Assembly (NCBI RefSeq): GCF_026319365.1
Contig: NZ_JAPDMS010000001.1
Span: forward strand, 1,056,456-1,120,455
From: Methylophaga sp. OBS1
GTDB taxonomy: Bacteria > Pseudomonadota > Gammaproteobacteria > Nitrosococcales > Methylophagaceae
Reading direction: 5' to 3'
Length of the DNA stretch: 64,000 nucleotides
Each line of letters begins with the position of its first letter. Positions within the stretch are counted from its first letter, which is position 1. This document shows, in pieces, positions 61,201 to 64,000 of this stretch. The position numbers were made by a program, and so were the translations under genes. The notes beneath the pieces are model-generated. The model saw nothing but the letters and a program-made list of their open reading frames with translations, was not told where the DNA came from and ran no database searches.

Positions 61201-62208
61201 TCAGCCACCCGTGACACTCATATGGCGGAAAATTACCGGCTTGGCCTCAATATCAAAATCATGGCCTTCCGGTTTGATATCCATTGACTTCACAATCGCC
61301 TGCTTGAGCTTATCCATATCCCCCGGATGGCGGCGAATGATGTCTCTGAGGTCCATGGAGTGCTCCTGCCCCAGGCAAAGCAACAGACGACCTTCCGTAG
61401 TCACGCGCACCCGGTTGCAGCTACTGCAGAAGTTATGACTGTGTGGGGAAATAAAGCCGATGCGGCTATCGCTGCCAGCCAGCTGGTAATAGCGTGATGG
61501 GCCGCCAGTGGATGCAATACTGGGCTGAAGATCAAAGCGTGTCTTTAGCTTTTCCAGCACCTCATCACTGGAACAGTAACTCTCACCACGATGGTGTTCC
61601 ACCTGACCCAGTGGCATCTCTTCAATGTAAGAGATATCCATACCGTTGTTGATTGCAAACTCTGCCAGATCGATGATTTCGTCTTCATTGCGACCTTTCA
61701 TGATGACGGCATTGAGTTTGATCCGCTTGAATCCGGCCTGTCTGGCCGCCTCGATGCCTTTCATGACCTGTTCCAGCTCACCGGTGCGGGTCAAAGCTTT
61801 AAACCTGTCAGGGTCCAGTGAGTCGAGGCTGATATTGATGCGGTCAACCCCGGCTTTGACCAGCGCTTCGGCATGTTTGGGCAACTGAGAGCCATTGGTG
61901 GTCAGCGTCAGCTCTTTAAGCGAGGTATTCTGTTTAAGCTGACCAATCTGATCAAACAACCAGTCAACATTGCGTCGAACCAGAGGCTCGCCACCGGTGA
62001 TTCGGACCTTTTCCACACCAAGCTCACAAAAAGCCTTAAGCAGAAAGACAATCTCTTCCAGTGTCAGCAGTTTTTCGCGGGGCATGAACGTCATTTCTTC
62101 GTCCATGCAATAGACACAACGAAAGTCACATCGGTCGGTGATCGACATACGTACGTATGTGACTTTGCGTCCGAAGCGGTCAACCAGTTGTGTCGGTAAT
62201 TCGCTCAT
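61201..62208 (-). CDS. moaA: GTP 3',8-cyclase MoaA
   Basis: This 335-residue radical-SAM enzyme carries out the first step of molybdenum cofactor synthesis, cyclising GTP. The N-terminal 4Fe-4S cluster is held by Cys27, Cys31 and Cys34 (CDFRCVYC), the C-terminal one by CSSCNRVRVTTEGRLLLC, and the conserved Gly-Gly tail ends the protein. fdhD follows, forming a cofactor-supply pair for molybdenum formate dehydrogenase, which is needed for formate oxidation in methylotrophs. It is not accompanied by moaC, moaD or moaE. Confidence 0.96.
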   Translation of the reverse strand: MSELPTQLVDRFGRKVTYVRMSITDRCDFRCVYCMDEEMTFMPREKLLTLEEIVFLLKAFCELGVEKVRITGGEPLVRRNVDWLFDQIGQLKQNTSLKELTLTTNGSQLPKHAEALVKAGVDRINISLDSLDPDRFKALTRTGELEQVMKGIEAARQAGFKRIKLNAVIMKGRNEDEIIDLAEFAINNGMDISYIEEMPLGQVEHHRGESYCSSDEVLEKLKTRFDLQPSIASTGGPSRYYQLAGSDSRIGFISPHSHNFCSSCNRVRVTTEGRLLLCLGQEHSMDLRDIIRRHPGDMDKLKQAIVKSMDIKPEGHDFDIEAKPVIFRHMSVTGG

Positions 62209-62219
62209 TTCACTATCCG

Positions 62220-62435
62220 TTATTCCGGCTTATTAGTACCAGCATGAGTGTCGCAGCTTTTTGCGGTAGAAAAGCCAAACAAAGCATATCCACCACAGCG
62301 GCCTGTAACACCATTCAAAATCAGAGCCAATCCGAGCAATGCCCACCAGCTCTGATGATACAAGGCTATCACTATTATAGCCGCACCGATGAAAATCCGT
62401 AAAAGCCGGTCCCAGTTTGCCAGATTTTTCTGCAT
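62220..62435 (-). CDS. DUF2892 (YgaP-like) small membrane protein
   Basis: This 71-residue protein starts MQKNLANWDRLLRIFIGAA, followed by two hydrophobic segments and a cysteine-containing tail (GRCGGYALFGFSTAKSCDTH). This matches DUF2892, the membrane part of the YgaP rhodanese, here alone without the rhodanese domain. The two cysteines could carry sulfur or form a disulfide. Its nearby moaA and fdhD genes also handle sulfur and Fe-S, but a link is speculative. Confidence 0.8.
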   Translation of the reverse strand: MQKNLANWDRLLRIFIGAAIIVIALYHQSWWALLGLALILNGVTGRCGGYALFGFSTAKSCDTHAGTNKPE

Positions 62436-62449
62436 GGTTATCTCATAAA

Positions 62450-62476
62450 AATAAACCCCGCAGGGCGGGGTTTATT
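62450..62476. terminator. Bidirectional terminator
   Basis: AATAAACCCCGC-AGG-GCGGGGTTTATT is a perfect 12-bp stem. On the reverse strand it is followed by TTTTAT, ending the Bax-inhibitor-like gene's transcript; in the forward direction it has less T. Confidence 0.8.
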
Positions 62477-62511
62477 AGAAAACAAATTAAGCGCTCAGTT
62501 CACTACTTAAT

Positions 62512-63183
62512 TCAATCATCGCCTGAGAAAGCACCCAGCAGATGCAGCAGGCTGGTGAACAGGTTGTAGATAGAAACATATAGCGTGACTGTCGCCATGA
62601 TGTAGTTGGTTTCACCACCATTAACAATCTGGCTGGTTTCATACAGAATCAGACCGGCCATCAGCAGTACGAACATCGCAGAAACAGCCAGTGACAGACC
62701 CGGCATTTCGAAGAAGAATGCTGCAAGACCCGCCAGGAAAGCGACCAGGATACCAACGAACAGGAAGCCACCCATGAAGCTGAAGTCTTTCTGACTTTTC
62801 ACAGCATAAGCTGACAGGGCAAAGAAGATGATGCCGGTGCCACCCAGGGCCTGCATCACAATCTGGCTACCGTTGGGTAGCCCCAGATACATATTGACGA
62901 TGGGGCCCAGTGTGAAACCCATAAAGCCAGTCAGCGCGAAGACGGAGGCCAGGCCCCAGACACTGTTACGCAGTTTGGCTGTCAAAAACAGCAGGCCGAA
63001 ATAACCCACAAGGGTCAGAATGATGCCCGGATGCGGCAGGTTCAATGCCATGGATAGACCGGCTGTCATGGCACTGAATACCAGTGTCATGGCCAGCAAG
63101 CTGTAGGTATTTCTGAGTAGCTTGTTGGTCTCAAGTACTGACTGCTGCGAACGAGCAACCGTCGATTGAGCATCGTAATTCAT
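62512..63183 (-). CDS. Bax inhibitor-1/YccA family membrane protein
   Basis: This 223-residue protein has about seven membrane helices of the BI-1/YccA type: NTYSLLAMTLVFSAMTAGL, ALNLPHPGIILTLVGYFGLL, FALTGFMGFTLGPIVNMYL, AYAVKSQKDFSFMGGFLFVG, and the final TNYIMATVTLYVSIYNLFTS. The acidic pair near the end (SGDD) is usual. E. coli YccA protects the SecYEG translocon from FtsH; homologues form calcium-leak or proton-linked channels. The gene is alone and has its own terminator. Confidence 0.9.
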   Translation of the reverse strand: MNYDAQSTVARSQQSVLETNKLLRNTYSLLAMTLVFSAMTAGLSMALNLPHPGIILTLVGYFGLLFLTAKLRNSVWGLASVFALTGFMGFTLGPIVNMYLGLPNGSQIVMQALGGTGIIFFALSAYAVKSQKDFSFMGGFLFVGILVAFLAGLAAFFFEMPGLSLAVSAMFVLLMAGLILYETSQIVNGGETNYIMATVTLYVSIYNLFTSLLHLLGAFSGDD

Positions 63184-63298
63184 CAGAGTGTCTCCATTTG
63201 ATGTTGATGAAATTGTCTATTGCACTGACAACATCCTACCTTATAAGTTCTAAATGGCAATAGGATTCAGATTGGCAGAAATAATTTTGCCTTAGCGG

Positions 63299-63326
63299 TT
63301 GTGCTGGCGGGTATTATCTGTATAAT
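63299..63326 (+). promoter_or_regulatory. Promoter of tRNA-Ser
   Basis: TTGTGC (63299-63304) and a perfect TATAAT (63321-63326) with a 16-base spacer, 11 bases before the tRNA. Confidence 0.75.
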
Positions 63327-63337
63327 TTCGCATCTTC

Positions 63338-63427
63338 GGAGGGATGGCAGAGCGGTTGAATGCACCGGTCTTGAAAACCGGCAAGGGTTAACGCCCTTCC
63401 AGGGTTCGAATCCCTGTCCCTCCGCCA
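63338..63427 (+). tRNA. serT: tRNA-Ser (anticodon TGA)
   Basis: A 90-base class II tRNA with acceptor stem GGAGGGA/TCCCTCC, the CTTGAAA anticodon loop (anticodon TGA), a long variable arm, the GGTTCGAATCC T-loop and an encoded CCA at 63425-63427. It reads UCA and UCG. A clear promoter and terminator flank it. Confidence 0.96.
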
Positions 63428-63432
63428 AATAT

Positions 63433-63466
63433 AAGCCCCGGTTCGATATGACCCGGGGCTTTTTTG
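63433..63466 (+). terminator. Terminator of tRNA-Ser
   Basis: AAGCCCCGG (63433-63441) pairs with CCGGGGCTT (63453-63461) and a T-tract follows. Confidence 0.85.
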
Positions 63467-63830
63467 TGTGAGTCAGTAAGACAACATTCGTCTAAATCAC
63501 CACTTTCACAACAAAGTTTCCAACATACCTTCATCGGGCAACGATAGACGTTTATGGAAACCGGGTGATATTTCAGCTGATCACCACACATCTCAGCATA
63601 CACAATGCCGAATCTCCGTTGATTTCTTTCAAAAGAAAACGAAAGGACAGCTAGTCAAAATAACAGCAATCGGCTTCTCCACTGTGTATTTCGATGAAAT
63701 GAAGATGTCATGAAAGTAACAGTCATTAGTCTTGAAAAAACAATCTCAAACTAATCACTAGCAGCAGAGTTCCTCATGTTGCCTGATTCTGCTACATTGT
63801 CGTGACGACAAGTACACAGATTATGAAACC
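63467..63830. other. Intergenic region, no gene seen
   Basis: About 365 bases after the tRNA terminator. It holds only short frames with stops on both strands and should include the promoter of the final gene. No repeat or attachment site is recognised next to the tRNA. Confidence 0.5.
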
Positions 63831-64000
63831 ATGAAACGCAAGCTGAGCCTTATTTTTGCCATCACAGTCACCCTGCTCTCTTTTCTTGCTAACGCTCATG
63901 AGCCTGGTAGCGGACTTGAAATTGAGTCGCCGCACTCACTCCATATCGTCTATACCATCGAACCCGACAGTGTCGATAGCCATGCCATTCAGTCCCTGGT
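63831..64000 (+). CDS. Secreted hypothetical protein, 5' end only
   Basis: A forward frame starts at ATG 63831 and runs off the right edge after 56 codons. The start is a typical signal peptide (MKRKLSLIFAITVTLLSFLANA) with cleavage after ANA, then HEPGSGLEIESPHSLHIVYT. No family is recognised from this fragment. There is no strong ribosome site before the ATG. The gene may encode a periplasmic protein. Confidence 0.6.
   Translation, partial: MKRKLSLIFAITVTLLSFLANAHEPGSGLEIESPHSLHIVYTIEPDSVDSHAIQSL

Noticed and set aside
63388..63603. 71-codon reverse frame over the tRNA-Ser gene
   Set aside because: It overlaps the tRNA and its terminator, so it is a chance frame.

Overview
The window is chromosomal DNA of a gammaproteobacterium. 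The housekeeping set (zipA, ligA, hrpA, rlmKL, dksA, tamA/tamB, darP, queF, acs) supports this. A small c-type cytochrome of the kind that serves PQQ alcohol dehydrogenases, formate-dehydrogenase maturation genes (moaA, fdhD) and an AraC-controlled aldehyde dehydrogenase suggest a marine methylotroph such as Methylophaga; that genus assignment is an inference. Apart from one accessory island, the genes are tightly packed, often overlapping by a few bases, in mixed orientation.

Layout. 1-5.3 kb: start of an M18 aminopeptidase, three small reverse genes ending in ycgN, polyphosphate kinase and a lone ParA ATPase. 5.3-16.3 kb: rlmKL, yhbY, a nitroreductase, a secreted pentapeptide-repeat protein, a DUF481 outer-membrane protein, hrpA and a membrane PAS-GGDEF-EAL protein with three CRP-like boxes upstream. 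16.9-25.9 kb: cytochrome c, PepSY-like protein, a PhoPQ-like two-component system, then darP, yjbQ, a TrpD-like protein, ligA, zipA, queF and cysZ. 25.9-30.1 kb: a ferredoxin-like protein, a LysE exporter and a block of small membrane and periplasmic proteins with cytochrome b561. 30.4-35.5 kb: a probable zinc-uptake locus (ZnuD-like TonB receptor, His-rich small protein, Fur/Zur-type palindrome, ZIP transporter) followed by a PAP2 phosphatase. 35.7-40.4 kb: small accessory enzymes and a divergent MerR/DUF2938 pair with a textbook 19-bp-spacer promoter.

About 40.5-46.7 kb is the most interesting part. I read it as a relic integron. Nine reverse-strand cassette-type genes are separated by attC-like sites with GCCTAAC, GTTAGGC and GTTATGC boxes. 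They include a class D (OXA-type) beta-lactamase, two GFA-family proteins, two lipoproteins and a CPBP protease. A second copy of the CPBP 5' end has been reduced to a nonsense-mutated fragment. At the upstream end, in the correct divergent orientation, is a 27-codon open frame whose first part resembles the N-terminus of an IntI integrase and then breaks off. No intact integrase is present, so the array would today be called a CALIN, with the remnant showing how it arose. Several attC boxes carry the same G-to-A change at the recombination position.

46.9-64 kb: a PLP aminotransferase, dksA, tamB and tamA, the AraC regulator and aldehyde dehydrogenase (with a 21-bp-spaced direct repeat between them), acs, hslR, mazG, fdhD, moaA, a DUF2892 protein, a Bax-inhibitor-like protein, tRNA-Ser(TGA) and the start of a secreted protein. 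Aldehyde dehydrogenase plus Acs gives a route from acetaldehyde or another aldehyde to acetate and acetyl-CoA; MoaA and FdhD supply molybdenum cofactor and its sulfuration for formate dehydrogenase.
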